From the NCBI GenBank assembly GCA_025936195.1, contig JAICTW010000016.1:1-12186 (forward strand): a stretch of DNA of 12,186 nt. Reading direction: 5' to 3'. The translations under genes were made by a program, and so were the position numbers. This document shows, piece by piece, positions 1 through 7,833 of this stretch (within the stretch, counting starts at the first letter, position 1; each line of letters starts with the position of its first letter). The stretch comes from Flavisolibacter sp. Lineage in GTDB: Bacteria > Bacteroidota > Bacteroidia > Chitinophagales > Chitinophagaceae. A model generated the notes under the pieces. It was not told the origin of the DNA. It worked only from the letters and a program-made list of their open reading frames with translations, and ran no database searches.

Positions 1-210
1 AGCAAAATCTCTTAAGTGTCCGTTGCAGGGCGTAAGTTCACTCCAGGTGTTGCAAATGCCAATCACAGGGCGACCACGGAAATAATCATCCGGGTAGCCC
101 TGGTTGCGTAACCAGGAGCGATGCACAAATCCCATCTTGTCATTCTTACCAAACCAATCGAAACTTCGAAGTTTTATTGTTGAAGAATTATCAATTTTTT
201 CTTCTTTCAT
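1..210 (-). CDS. IlvD/Edd-family sugar-acid dehydratase, N-terminal part (cut by window edge)
   Basis: Reading the minus strand from an ATG at 210 gives 70 uninterrupted codons to the window edge, so only the N-terminus is present. The segment 'GKNDKMGFVHRSWLRNQG' followed by 'GRPVIGICNTWSELTPCN' is typical of the sugar-acid branch of the IlvD/Edd dehydratases (L-arabinonate, D-xylonate and related dehydratases). These are cytoplasmic [2Fe-2S] enzymes that turn an aldonate into a 2-keto-3-deoxy acid. Cys62 in 'PCNGH' is the likely first cluster ligand; Cys53 is the alternative. No signal peptide is present, unlike the second dehydratase of this locus at 10014-11291. The gene lies 193 bases downstream of susD on the same strand, but a terminator-like structure and a promoter-like box in between suggest its own transcription. 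The family is nearly certain; the exact substrate is unknown. Confidence 0.9.
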   Translation of the reverse strand, partial: MKEEKIDNSSTIKLRSFDWFGKNDKMGFVHRSWLRNQGYPDDYFRGRPVIGICNTWSELTPCNGHLRDFA

Positions 211-250
211 TGAACCCGTTTAATTTGCTTTTTATATACACAGTATGCCA

Positions 251-278
251 GCTGTTGGTCAAAGGTATTGCCAACAGC
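251..278 (-). promoter_or_regulatory. Palindromic operator-like site over a possible -7 box
   Basis: GCTGTTGG at 251-258 and CCAACAGC at 271-278 form a perfect 8-base inverted repeat with a 12-base spacer. Half-site centres are 20 bases apart, about two helical turns, as for a dimeric repressor or activator. On the minus strand the spacer contains TACCTTTG (267 down to 260), matching the Bacteroidota -7 consensus TAnnTTTG. Transcription would start near 254, about 45 bases before the dehydratase ATG at 210. No TTTG is present at the expected -33 distance, so the promoter is weak or activator dependent if real. No second copy of the half-site was seen upstream of susC or the AraC gene. The function is inferred. 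Confidence 0.4.
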
Positions 279-282
279 AAAA

Positions 283-353
283 TCTCTTTTCAGGATTTAT
301 TTTTTATTAGAAAGACCCTATGTATAAACATAAGGTCTACTGCTGAAAAGAGA
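283..353 (-). terminator. Nested stem-loops at the end of susCD
   Basis: Two stems are nested. The inner one pairs 313-322 with 329-338 around a 6-base loop. On the plus strand it has one C/A mismatch, which becomes a U-G wobble in minus-strand RNA, giving a continuous 10-base-pair stem followed by UUUCU. The outer one is a perfect 11-base inverted repeat, TCTCTTTTCAG (283-293) with CTGAAAAGAGA (343-353), followed in minus-strand RNA by UUUU. Both lie 50 to 120 bases past the susD stop. The wobble pair and the U-rich tails argue for minus-strand function as an intrinsic terminator or a 3'-end stabilising structure. The U-tracts are short, so termination may be partial. Confidence 0.5.
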
Positions 354-403
354 GAAATGATGTAGTAGGTGTTGTTAAATCAGTTTTCTCCCTTCGTCTC
401 CGG

Positions 404-1960
404 TTATTGAGTGTCCCAAAAAACCCGTGACGTTAATTTGTCACCACCAATAGCCGCTGAAGCAGCCTGGTAGTTTTCGGTATTCGAGGATGCCTCCACA
501 TTAGGATAAGACATCCTGTGGACAAACCCACCATTAAGATTATTGTTGTAAAGATTAGGACTTAAAGCAGGATATCCGGTTCTTCTGAAATTCGCCCATG
601 CCTCTGTACCATTTCTGATATTAACAATCCAATATTGGGTATTGATCAATTGAAGTGCATTAGCCGGATCGTAAGCTACTCCAGGTTGAGCTATGTATCC
701 ATTTACATCCGATGCTGAAATAGCATAGGCTCCGGGGTACATGGAATATGTAGCCATATCAGCCCTGATAGCATCTTCGTAATGCGTTTGTGCAGCACCG
801 TCACCTCCTGGTAGCCAGCCTCTTTTGGCTGCTTCAGCCAGCAATAAGGCGGTTTGGGCATACGTCACATAAAACTCAGGAACGGCCGGCGAAGCCAATA
901 CTTTAATGTTAAACTGTGAATAGTTAAGCCCTCCTCCACGAGCCCCTCTATAAGGACTGCCAGGTGCCGTAATCTCTGCATCAGTTACTCCTATTGGAGC
1001 ACCAAATTGATCAGCTAAAACCGTATCGGGATTAGGATCATTTGAAATTTTGCCGGGGTCTGCAAATTGTGCTATCATGAGTTTTCCGCGGGGATCGTTG
1101 GTAGACTTGAGGTGGTTTACAAAAGGCTCCGCAGCATAGTTAAACTGGGAAAAATTTTGCAGGGTCGCATTGTCAGCTTGAGCGTATAATGTTCCGTCGT
1201 ACTTAACATAGGCATTATCAGCATTGGAAGTCATTACTCCACCTGTGAACGCTTCCGCCACAATGGCTGCAGCCTTTGTAGGATTTACTTTGGAATAGCG
1301 CATTCCCAGTCTTAATAGTAATGAATTGCCTAACTTTTTCCACTTGGCTACCTGGTCTGCTGCATTTGTTGTTTTAACTGATGGTTGTGCGTTAGCACCA
1401 TAAAACAGATCGGCTGATACATAATCTGCAGAGGGATTTAACGTTGCGGTTGCTTCTTTAAGCTCTTTATGTAAATCATCATAAATAGCGGCATCATCGT
1501 CGTATTTTGGAAAGAAGATCGCTCCACTGACAGCTTTTCCCGCTTCCGAGTAAGGAACGTCTCCGTAGTTGTCAACAAGACCCATAAATATTTGAGCTTT
1601 CCATATTCGGAGCATACTCATTAGATTCACACGGTCTGTATTAGGCCCCAAAAGATCCATAGCATGGATGATATTTTTGAGTGTCCCAGGATAGGCCGAA
1701 GTCCATTTTGGATTGCTGTTACCATCAATATCTTCATTAAAATTAAAACCAAGGTTGGCTCCGGTATTATAAGGAACCGCAAATTGCTGAACAATTATAT
1801 GTTCACCATACCATGTTCCGATATGGCTTCGCTGGGCGCCTGCAAATAAAAGAGCAGGGTCAATTGAAGTAATTGCATAAGGATCGGTATTTTCTTTTAC
1901 AAAACCCTTATCGCATCCTGCAAATAATAAAACCGAGGTTATAAAAATTAATTTTTTCAT
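404..1960 (-). CDS. SusD-like outer-membrane nutrient-binding lipoprotein
   Basis: This 518-residue protein is a SusD/RagB-type lipoprotein, the lid that captures a glycan or other nutrient at the cell surface and sits on the SusC channel. The start chosen is the ATG at 1960, giving 'MKKLIFITSVLLFAGC': a short lipoprotein signal with Cys16 as the lipidated residue. Phe at -3 of the lipobox is slightly unusual. An in-frame ATG at 1972 would add four residues. After the Cys comes 'ENTDPYAITSIDPALLFAGAQ', and the end carries 'AWANFRRTGYPAL' and 'RVFWDTQ', typical of the SusD-like_2 subfamily (PF12771 type). Length is normal for the family. It begins 17 bases after the susC stop, so the two are co-transcribed. 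The junction holds two copies of TAACGAT in minus-strand sense (1962-1968 and 1974-1980 on the plus strand), probably by chance. The ligand is unknown, but the surrounding genes suggest a sugar acid or uronate-rich glycan. Confidence 0.95.
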   Translation of the reverse strand: MKKLIFITSVLLFAGCDKGFVKENTDPYAITSIDPALLFAGAQRSHIGTWYGEHIIVQQFAVPYNTGANLGFNFNEDIDGNSNPKWTSAYPGTLKNIIHAMDLLGPNTDRVNLMSMLRIWKAQIFMGLVDNYGDVPYSEAGKAVSGAIFFPKYDDDAAIYDDLHKELKEATATLNPSADYVSADLFYGANAQPSVKTTNAADQVAKWKKLGNSLLLRLGMRYSKVNPTKAAAIVAEAFTGGVMTSNADNAYVKYDGTLYAQADNATLQNFSQFNYAAEPFVNHLKSTNDPRGKLMIAQFADPGKISNDPNPDTVLADQFGAPIGVTDAEITAPGSPYRGARGGGLNYSQFNIKVLASPAVPEFYVTYAQTALLLAEAAKRGWLPGGDGAAQTHYEDAIRADMATYSMYPGAYAISASDVNGYIAQPGVAYDPANALQLINTQYWIVNIRNGTEAWANFRRTGYPALSPNLYNNNLNGGFVHRMSYPNVEASSNTENYQAASAAIGGDKLTSRVFWDTQ

Positions 1961-1977
1961 TATCGTTAGCATAATCG

Positions 1978-4900
1978 TTAGAATTTGACATTTAAAGTAA
2001 GATTGTAATTACGGGTTGTAGGCAGTGAGGAGTTCTCATAACCATCCCTGATGTCTCCTGATGACTGGATAGCTTCAGGATCAAGACCCGGCAGGTCCTT
2101 GTAAATGATTGCGACATTACGAACGGACGCTGATAATGTCAACCCCTTGACGAAATTCATTGGTACTGCCTTTTGCAGAAGGCTTGTAAAGTTGTAAGCC
2201 AGCGAAACGGTTCGGAGCTTGATGAAATCTGATTTAAATGTAAAAGGATCACCAATTTGATAATTTCTGAAATCCGTCCAGTAATTCTGCAATCCATTAT
2301 TTGCAACAGTAACTGCTGTAGTGTTTGGCTGACCAGAACTTGCATAAACTCCGGGAACTATGATCCCCCCTTCGCGACCCTGCAAAGACAATTTAGAAAG
2401 CCCTTGTCTCGTCATATTCAAAAGTGTAGACGATAGTACAGTGCCGCCAAACTTGTAGTCAATGAATACACCAAGCGTCAGGTTCTTATAGCTGACCGCA
2501 TTATTCCAGCCACCGGTAAATTTCGGAATTGAACTACCCACCGGATAGTAGCCGGTTCCAATGGGACCACTTGTTTTATCTTCAATTAATCGACCATTAT
2601 CAGCAACGAGAACCTGTCCCTTATCATCTCTCTTGTAATGTTTCGTGTATAATTGGTTCATTGGTAATCCTTCGGTATATCTTATTTCTCCAAGGAACTC
2701 ATTGCCTGTACCATTAAAATACAGCAGCAAAATGGTTCCGCTTGGATTGCCCACGTCAAGAACTTTTGTTTTAAGATAGGCGTTGTTCCAAGAGGTAGTC
2801 CAACTTAAGTTTTGGTTTTGCAACACCTTGTATTCTAGCAAGGTTTCCAAACCGCTGTTCTTCAATGAAGCCCGGTTTTCTTTTGAAGTAGTATATCCTG
2901 AAGCATCGGAAAGCTGAATGGGTATTACCTGCTTCGTCGTTACCTTATCAAATCCTCCTATGTCAAGAAGCAACCTGCTTTTAAACATCCTAAGTTCCAA
3001 TCCTATTTCCTTTTCTGTTACGGTAAAGGGCTGCAGCAGTGGATTTGGAGCATCGGTGTTAGCAATAGTGGCTAAGGTTTGACCATTAAACAGGTTTGCA
3101 TTGATATTATAAGTCAGCAGACCTTCAAAAGGCCCTATACCGGCAATACTTCCTGTTTGTGACCAACCACCTCGTAACTTTCCGTATGAAAGCCATTTCC
3201 AGTTCTTAAGCAATTCAGAAAAGATAAAGCTGCCGGTTGCAGATGGATAAAATATGTTGTCGTGCTCAGGATTCAACACGGAGAACCAATCATTTCTGCC
3301 CGTTACATTAACATAAAGCAATCCCCTGTATCCTAATTCAGCCCAGCCATAAAGAGAATTGACCCGGAATCTGGAAAACCCAAGAGGATTTGCATTTTTA
3401 ACTGAACCATTTTGGATGGTATAAAGATCAGGCACTGTAAAATTGGTGGCACTTTCACTCATAGTACTGCTTTCGTTTCTTTGTGTGTTGCCACCAAAGG
3501 CTGCATCAACAGAAAATTTTCCAAATTCTTTATTTGCGCCGACAAGAAAGTCGGCATTGATTTCAGTTGACCAGGTATGAGCAATATTATAACTGCCTCT
3601 ATAAGTACCATCACTACTGTTTTTAAGTGTGGCGGCTCCAGTGGCATTTGTTGCATACCATTCAGTAAAGCTGTTATATTTGTTATAGCTAAACCTGCCC
3701 TGTGCATAAAGCCAGTTGGTTACATCAAAACGCAGTGTGCTGGTTCCCAGAAGGCGGTTTCGATCTTCCTGCCAATGTTGCGCCGTTTGTATTGGCACAT
3801 AAGGATTATTGATTGTGCCCAAAAATCCATTGGTCTTCCACTCTGCTCCTGTTGCCGGATCAATGGCATGTTCCCGGTAAGCCTCAATTGGTACCGAGAT
3901 CGCCATCCGGTTGAAGAAATTCACAGCACCATCGCCTTGGGTGCCTATCTGAGGAGGGTTAATATAATTCTCATCCGCATAATTAATGTTTAGCTGCAAC
4001 TTGAGCTTTTGAGTAATGTTTTGATTGATGCCTGCGTTGAATATTCTTCTATTATATTCATTCATTGGTACTATGCCCTTTGCTCCCGTGGTTGAAATGG
4101 ATGCCCTGAAACTTCCATTGTTATTACCACCTGATAATGCAAGTGTATTGGTGAGGTTCGTGCCATTTCTCAGGAAATCAAAAAGCTGAAAAGGGTATGC
4201 AGAATAAGGCCTCGTAACACCATCGTAGTTGATGGTAGGCTGATTATCCAATTTTGCGCCCCATCCAAACTGTCCGTTCGATTGAGCCTGACCGGCAGTT
4301 GTATTTTTAACGCCTGACTGGCCCTGGCCATATTCGGTTTGAACAATCTCGCCCATATAATTTAAGGCTTCAGAATTTGTATAGCTGGAGGTAAAATCAA
4401 CTCCAATCCCCTGGTTCCTTTGACCGGATTTGGTTGTAATCACGATAGCACCGCGGGATCCTCTCCAACCATAAAGTGCAGAAGCTGTAGAACCTTTTAA
4501 AACGGTCATGCTTTCAATATCGTCGGGGTTAATGTTTGCCAAATTATCCCCGCGGTCACGTTGTTGGCCATTGCCTTCTGCATTCCTGGCATCCTGGTCC
4601 AGGGGAATTCCATCAATTATTAACAGCGGAGAATTGTCCGCTCCTGCAAAACCAACCTGTCCACGCAGGCGTATCTGGTTACTGGCGCCGGCACCTGCTG
4701 CCGGAGGAGTAATATTCAGTCCCGCAACCCTTCCCTCGAGGGATTCTCCGACGTTGACAGTTCTGTTTTTCACGAGTTCATCAGCATTGACCTGCGTCGT
4801 TGCATAGCCCAATTTCTTTGATTCTTTTTTGATTCCCAAAGCAGTGACCACTACGTTTTCCATGTTCTGGGCGTTTGCCGCCATCGAAACGTTCAGGCTT

Positions 4901-5187
4901 TCCCTTCCGTTTAACGGCACTTCCTGCGTGACAAAGCCGATATAACTGAATACCAGTACATCGTTTCCTGATGCACTAATACTGAATCTTCCCGCGCCAT
5001 TACTCAATACAATACGGTTGGTGCCTTTTACTTGTATGGACACACCGCTGATTGGTTTCTTATCAGCATCGCTAACAGTACCCGTAACCGTGGTTTGTGA
5101 AAAAGCCGTAGCAGAGAAAAATAAAAGCGAGAATAAGAAGAACAATTTGTTCAGGTGGGCAGGAAGCTGCCAGGTTTTTTTTCTCAT
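1978..5187 (-). CDS. SusC/RagA-family TonB-dependent outer-membrane transporter
   Basis: This 1069-residue protein is the TonB-dependent outer-membrane channel that partners the adjacent SusD. The ATG at 5187 was chosen because it gives a proper Sec signal peptide: 'MRKK', then a hydrophobic stretch at residues 15-26, then 'AFS|Q' with cleavage near residue 30. The frame stays open to an ATG at 5313, but those 42 extra residues would bury the signal. Order of domains: carboxypeptidase-D-like regulatory domain (about 32-104), the SusC motif 'ENVVVTALGIKKESKKLGYA' (110-129) in the TonB-box region, plug (about 130-255, with 'IRLRG', 'PLLIIDGIPL' and 'VLKGSTASALYG'), then a long beta-barrel ending in 'LTLNVKF' with the expected terminal aromatic residue. 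Length is usual for the family. Trp241 in 'LYGWRGSRGAIVITTKSG' replaces a residue that is usually small. It is divergently transcribed from the AraC regulator, which probably controls it. Confidence 0.96.
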   Translation of the reverse strand: MRKKTWQLPAHLNKLFFLFSLLFFSATAFSQTTVTGTVSDADKKPISGVSIQVKGTNRIVLSNGAGRFSISASGNDVLVFSYIGFVTQEVPLNGRESLNVSMAANAQNMENVVVTALGIKKESKKLGYATTQVNADELVKNRTVNVGESLEGRVAGLNITPPAAGAGASNQIRLRGQVGFAGADNSPLLIIDGIPLDQDARNAEGNGQQRDRGDNLANINPDDIESMTVLKGSTASALYGWRGSRGAIVITTKSGQRNQGIGVDFTSSYTNSEALNYMGEIVQTEYGQGQSGVKNTTAGQAQSNGQFGWGAKLDNQPTINYDGVTRPYSAYPFQLFDFLRNGTNLTNTLALSGGNNNGSFRASISTTGAKGIVPMNEYNRRIFNAGINQNITQKLKLQLNINYADENYINPPQIGTQGDGAVNFFNRMAISVPIEAYREHAIDPATGAEWKTNGFLGTINNPYVPIQTAQHWQEDRNRLLGTSTLRFDVTNWLYAQGRFSYNKYNSFTEWYATNATGAATLKNSSDGTYRGSYNIAHTWSTEINADFLVGANKEFGKFSVDAAFGGNTQRNESSTMSESATNFTVPDLYTIQNGSVKNANPLGFSRFRVNSLYGWAELGYRGLLYVNVTGRNDWFSVLNPEHDNIFYPSATGSFIFSELLKNWKWLSYGKLRGGWSQTGSIAGIGPFEGLLTYNINANLFNGQTLATIANTDAPNPLLQPFTVTEKEIGLELRMFKSRLLLDIGGFDKVTTKQVIPIQLSDASGYTTSKENRASLKNSGLETLLEYKVLQNQNLSWTTSWNNAYLKTKVLDVGNPSGTILLLYFNGTGNEFLGEIRYTEGLPMNQLYTKHYKRDDKGQVLVADNGRLIEDKTSGPIGTGYYPVGSSIPKFTGGWNNAVSYKNLTLGVFIDYKFGGTVLSSTLLNMTRQGLSKLSLQGREGGIIVPGVYASSGQPNTTAVTVANNGLQNYWTDFRNYQIGDPFTFKSDFIKLRTVSLAYNFTSLLQKAVPMNFVKGLTLSASVRNVAIIYKDLPGLDPEAIQSSGDIRDGYENSSLPTTRNYNLTLNVKF

Positions 5188-5378
5188 AATAGCAAGATGT
5201 TTATTAAATAAAAGATGGACTCCGGGGATAAACGTCCTTTCAACGATTAGACAAAGTATCTCAACTTCCTGGCAAAAAACTTCCAATAAAAGCCAGCGAA
5301 GAATATTGTACAAGCTCTTTAATTTTTATCACTAATATCGTTCAACGAAAATTTGCGAATCCAGAAACTAACGGTTGC
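5188..5378. promoter_or_regulatory. Divergent susC / araC-family intergenic region
   Basis: These 191 bases separate the susC ATG (minus strand) from the regulator ATG (plus strand) and must hold both promoters. On the minus strand TACTTTG (5258 down to 5252) resembles the -7 box TAnnTTTG but lacks one spacer base. The nearest TTTG upstream is only 14 bases away, so it is a weak candidate. No convincing plus-strand box was found. TTCAACGA occurs twice in the same orientation (5239-5246 and 5341-5348), and the second copy forms the short palindrome TCGTTcAACGA. These could be regulator half-sites but are short. A 13-base AT-rich palindrome (5200-5212) lies just ahead of the susC start. The region's regulatory role follows from layout; the specific sites are guesses. 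Confidence 0.4.
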
Positions 5379-6269
5379 ATGAACCAATACCATTTAAAAA
5401 AAGAATGTAAAGAGCTTCATGCCTTTCCTCACATCATTGAATTTGCTATAAAAAAAATCAGCACCATACAATTTGATTCTTTGAAAAAAATAGCATGTGA
5501 TTTTCTTCGCTTTTATTATGTAATAGATGGACGCTTTGACTGGATGATCGAAGAACAGAATCACATTCTTTATCCTGGTGATCTGGCGATTATTTTACCA
5601 GGTCAGCGTTTTGGTGGGGAGAAGGACCTCCTAGATATAGGAATGGTGTCATGGCTTCATCTCAGGCTAGCAAAATGCGAGCGAAACGGCAGAATGGCAA
5701 TGGGTCATTGGAGCGGACTTTCGGATAATGAATGCCGCACCATCGGAAATATTTTATTGCTCAATAATTGTCCCGTCCTGTCCAAATCAAAAGAGGCAGC
5801 AACTGTGTTCCAGAATTTACATGACGAATTTATTAATCAGGAAATTGGCTATTGCACTCTCGTTAATCAATTGATAGACGAGTTGTTTATTTTAATAGCA
5901 AGACAACTAACGCGTCAGAATAATTCGAGCAGGGATTTCCCACAAACGTTCATGAAACTGGAACGATCGCTTCGTGAAGATCTTTCTCGTCAATGGACCG
6001 TAGACGAGATGGCTGCATTGGTCGGCCTGGGTACAACTGCATTTTCCGAGAAAGTAAAAAACTATACGGGCTTTTCTCCGTTAAATTATTTGATCAACAT
6101 CCGCATTTCGGAGGCTATTAAATTACTGAAGCGCCGCGATGTACATGTTACCGACATAGCCCTGGATATGGGCTTTTATTCTTCACAGCATTTTGCCACT
6201 ACTTTCAAAAAGCTTACGGGCTACACGCCGAGTGAGTTCAGAAAGAAAAACCTGTCAACAACAGACTAA
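5379..6269 (+). CDS. AraC-family transcriptional regulator
   Basis: This 296-residue protein is a likely local activator of the locus. The N-terminal half carries a cupin-type sensor fold (about 35-100), with 'YYVIDGRFDWMIEEQ' and 'LYPGDLAIILPGQRF' typical of AraC_binding domains. The C-terminal part (206-288) is a full double helix-turn-helix: 'WTVDEMAALVGLGTTAFSEK' for the first, then 'VTDIALDMGFYSSQHFATTF' and 'TGYTPSEFR', the classical AraC signature. No membrane segment is seen, so it should be cytoplasmic and sense a soluble inducer, perhaps a sugar acid or 2-keto-3-deoxy acid. It faces susC across 191 bases and is followed after 12 bases by the kinase gene, so it probably heads the plus-strand operon and regulates both arms. 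The effector cannot be inferred from sequence. Confidence 0.95.
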   Translation: MNQYHLKKECKELHAFPHIIEFAIKKISTIQFDSLKKIACDFLRFYYVIDGRFDWMIEEQNHILYPGDLAIILPGQRFGGEKDLLDIGMVSWLHLRLAKCERNGRMAMGHWSGLSDNECRTIGNILLLNNCPVLSKSKEAATVFQNLHDEFINQEIGYCTLVNQLIDELFILIARQLTRQNNSSRDFPQTFMKLERSLREDLSRQWTVDEMAALVGLGTTAFSEKVKNYTGFSPLNYLINIRISEAIKLLKRRDVHVTDIALDMGFYSSQHFATTFKKLTGYTPSEFRKKNLSTTD

Positions 6270-6281
6270 ATTTTTTTGATC

Positions 6282-7808
6282 ATGGAATGCATTATTGCCA
6301 TCGAAATAGGAACAGGTGCCATCAGGGTTACTGCTTTTGATTTGAACTGCACCCTGCTCGGGTCTTCTAAAGGAGCGTTTCCAACATTTCATGCGCATCC
6401 TGATTTCAGTGAACAGGATCCCGAACAGATTTTTATTACTATGCTTTACATACTCAAGAATTTTTTGAATGAAAAAATTCATCCGAAAAAATATAAAGTG
6501 GTAAGCATTTGTTTTAATTCAGCCATGCACAGTGTATTGCCAATTGACAGGCATGGCGTGCCCTTGGGAAACGCGATTGTATGGTCGGATAACCGTGCTA
6601 AAAACGAGGCAAAGGATTTAAAAAGCTCCGGGCTCGGAACTTCTTTATACAAAACGACCGGCACACCGATACACGCCATGTCACCACTGAATAAAATCAC
6701 TTGGTTAAAAAACCATGACAAAGACCGCTTTGCTGCAGCACAAAAATTCCTCTCAATAAAAACCTACATCCTTCAACAGCTTACGGGCGAGTACGTGGTT
6801 GATTACAGTATAGCTTCGGCCACGGGCATGCTTAATATCTATTCCTTACAGTGGGAAGAGGATGCTTTAGAATATGCAGGAATTGATAAAACAAGATTGG
6901 CCGATGTGGTTCCGGTCTTTTATGCGCCCAGGAAACTGAAAAAGGAATTTCAAACCTCGCTTGGCCTGCATGATCAAGTGAGAATTCTTGTTGGCTCGAG
7001 TGATGGTTGCATGGCAACACTCGGCGCAGGAGTTTGGGACGATGGAAAGGCGACCATCACACTGGAAGAAAGTGGAGCGGTAAGAGTGGTTGGCAAAGAA
7101 GTGCTGCAGGATGAAAAACAGCGGTTGTTTAATTATGTGCTGACCGAAAATCATTACGTTTCGGGTGGACCCACCAACAATGTCGGATCCGTGTTTGAAT
7201 GGTATGTCAAACAATTCGGTGATTTTAAAAAAGCATTTGACCTTGAAGACTGTATGGAAAGCCTGATCAATGATGCCGCTAAAGTGCCCGCTGGTTCAGA
7301 CGGTTTGATTTTTCTTCCCTACCTGCAAGGTGAAAGAGCGCCAATCTGGAACGCCAATGCCCGCGGTGTTTATTTTGGTTTAAATATCAAGCATGAGCAG
7401 CGTCATTTTCTACGGGCCACCATCGAAGGAATCATGTTCGGTTTTTTCAGCATTGTTAAGACACTGGAAGAACATCGCAATTTTAAAACCATTTCCGCCA
7501 ACGGAACATTTGCTGCTTTCCCTTTATGGACGCAAGTGATGGCTGATATCTTCAACAAACCTGTTCAACTGAAACACGGTTCGGGACCGGACAGTGTGGC
7601 CACCGGTGGCTTTTTACTCAGTGCAACCGAATTGGGGATCTTTAAAAATTTGGATGAAGCGGCACAGGGAATAAAACTTCAGGACAGCTTTTATCCGCAA
7701 CAGCAAAGCCATAAAGTCTATAGTAAGCAATATGCCATCTTCGAAAGGCTGGGTACCAAACTGTTTGATGAATTTGAGGCCATCGCCGATTTGCAGCATA
7801 ACAACTAA
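6282..7808 (+). CDS. FGGY-family carbohydrate kinase, gluconokinase-like
   Basis: This 508-residue cytoplasmic kinase belongs to the FGGY family and resembles the long gluconokinases (GntK type): 'HAMSPLNKITWLK' (131-143), 'FLSIKTYILQQLTGEYVVDY' (156-175) and 'SIASATGMLNIYSLQWEEDA' are shared with that group. It would phosphorylate gluconate or another aldonate with ATP. Asp241 in 'GSSDGCMATLGAG' is the expected catalytic base. The ATG at 6282 was chosen; a TTG at 6276 would add only two residues. Two motifs are off consensus. The N-terminal phosphate motif reads 'AIEIGTG' with Glu8 where Asp is usual, and the C-terminal nucleotide motif reads 'ANGTFAAFPLW' where 'GGFxxSPLW' is usual. The frame is intact and length is normal, so it is probably functional, perhaps with another aldonate or a sugar as substrate. 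It starts 12 bases after the regulator and ends 25 bases before the transporter. Confidence 0.88.
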   Translation: MECIIAIEIGTGAIRVTAFDLNCTLLGSSKGAFPTFHAHPDFSEQDPEQIFITMLYILKNFLNEKIHPKKYKVVSICFNSAMHSVLPIDRHGVPLGNAIVWSDNRAKNEAKDLKSSGLGTSLYKTTGTPIHAMSPLNKITWLKNHDKDRFAAAQKFLSIKTYILQQLTGEYVVDYSIASATGMLNIYSLQWEEDALEYAGIDKTRLADVVPVFYAPRKLKKEFQTSLGLHDQVRILVGSSDGCMATLGAGVWDDGKATITLEESGAVRVVGKEVLQDEKQRLFNYVLTENHYVSGGPTNNVGSVFEWYVKQFGDFKKAFDLEDCMESLINDAAKVPAGSDGLIFLPYLQGERAPIWNANARGVYFGLNIKHEQRHFLRATIEGIMFGFFSIVKTLEEHRNFKTISANGTFAAFPLWTQVMADIFNKPVQLKHGSGPDSVATGGFLLSATELGIFKNLDEAAQGIKLQDSFYPQQQSHKVYSKQYAIFERLGTKLFDEFEAIADLQHNN

Positions 7809-7833
7809 GTGAATCACTGTTTAATTACTTGCT

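Noticed and set aside
1..288. 13-base direct repeat AGCAAAATCTCTT at 1-13 and 276-288
   Set aside because: About one such match is expected by chance among all pairs in a window of this size. One copy is coding and there are no mobile-element genes nearby.
3577..3993. 138-codon open frame on the plus strand inside susC
   Set aside because: It is antisense to a clear SusC barrel region, with no domain or signal in its translation.
5188..5313. In-frame 42-codon extension upstream of the susC ATG at 5187
   Set aside because: The ATG at 5187 gives a textbook signal peptide directly at the N-terminus. The longer start would place it internally, and the extension covers the promoter region shared with the AraC gene.
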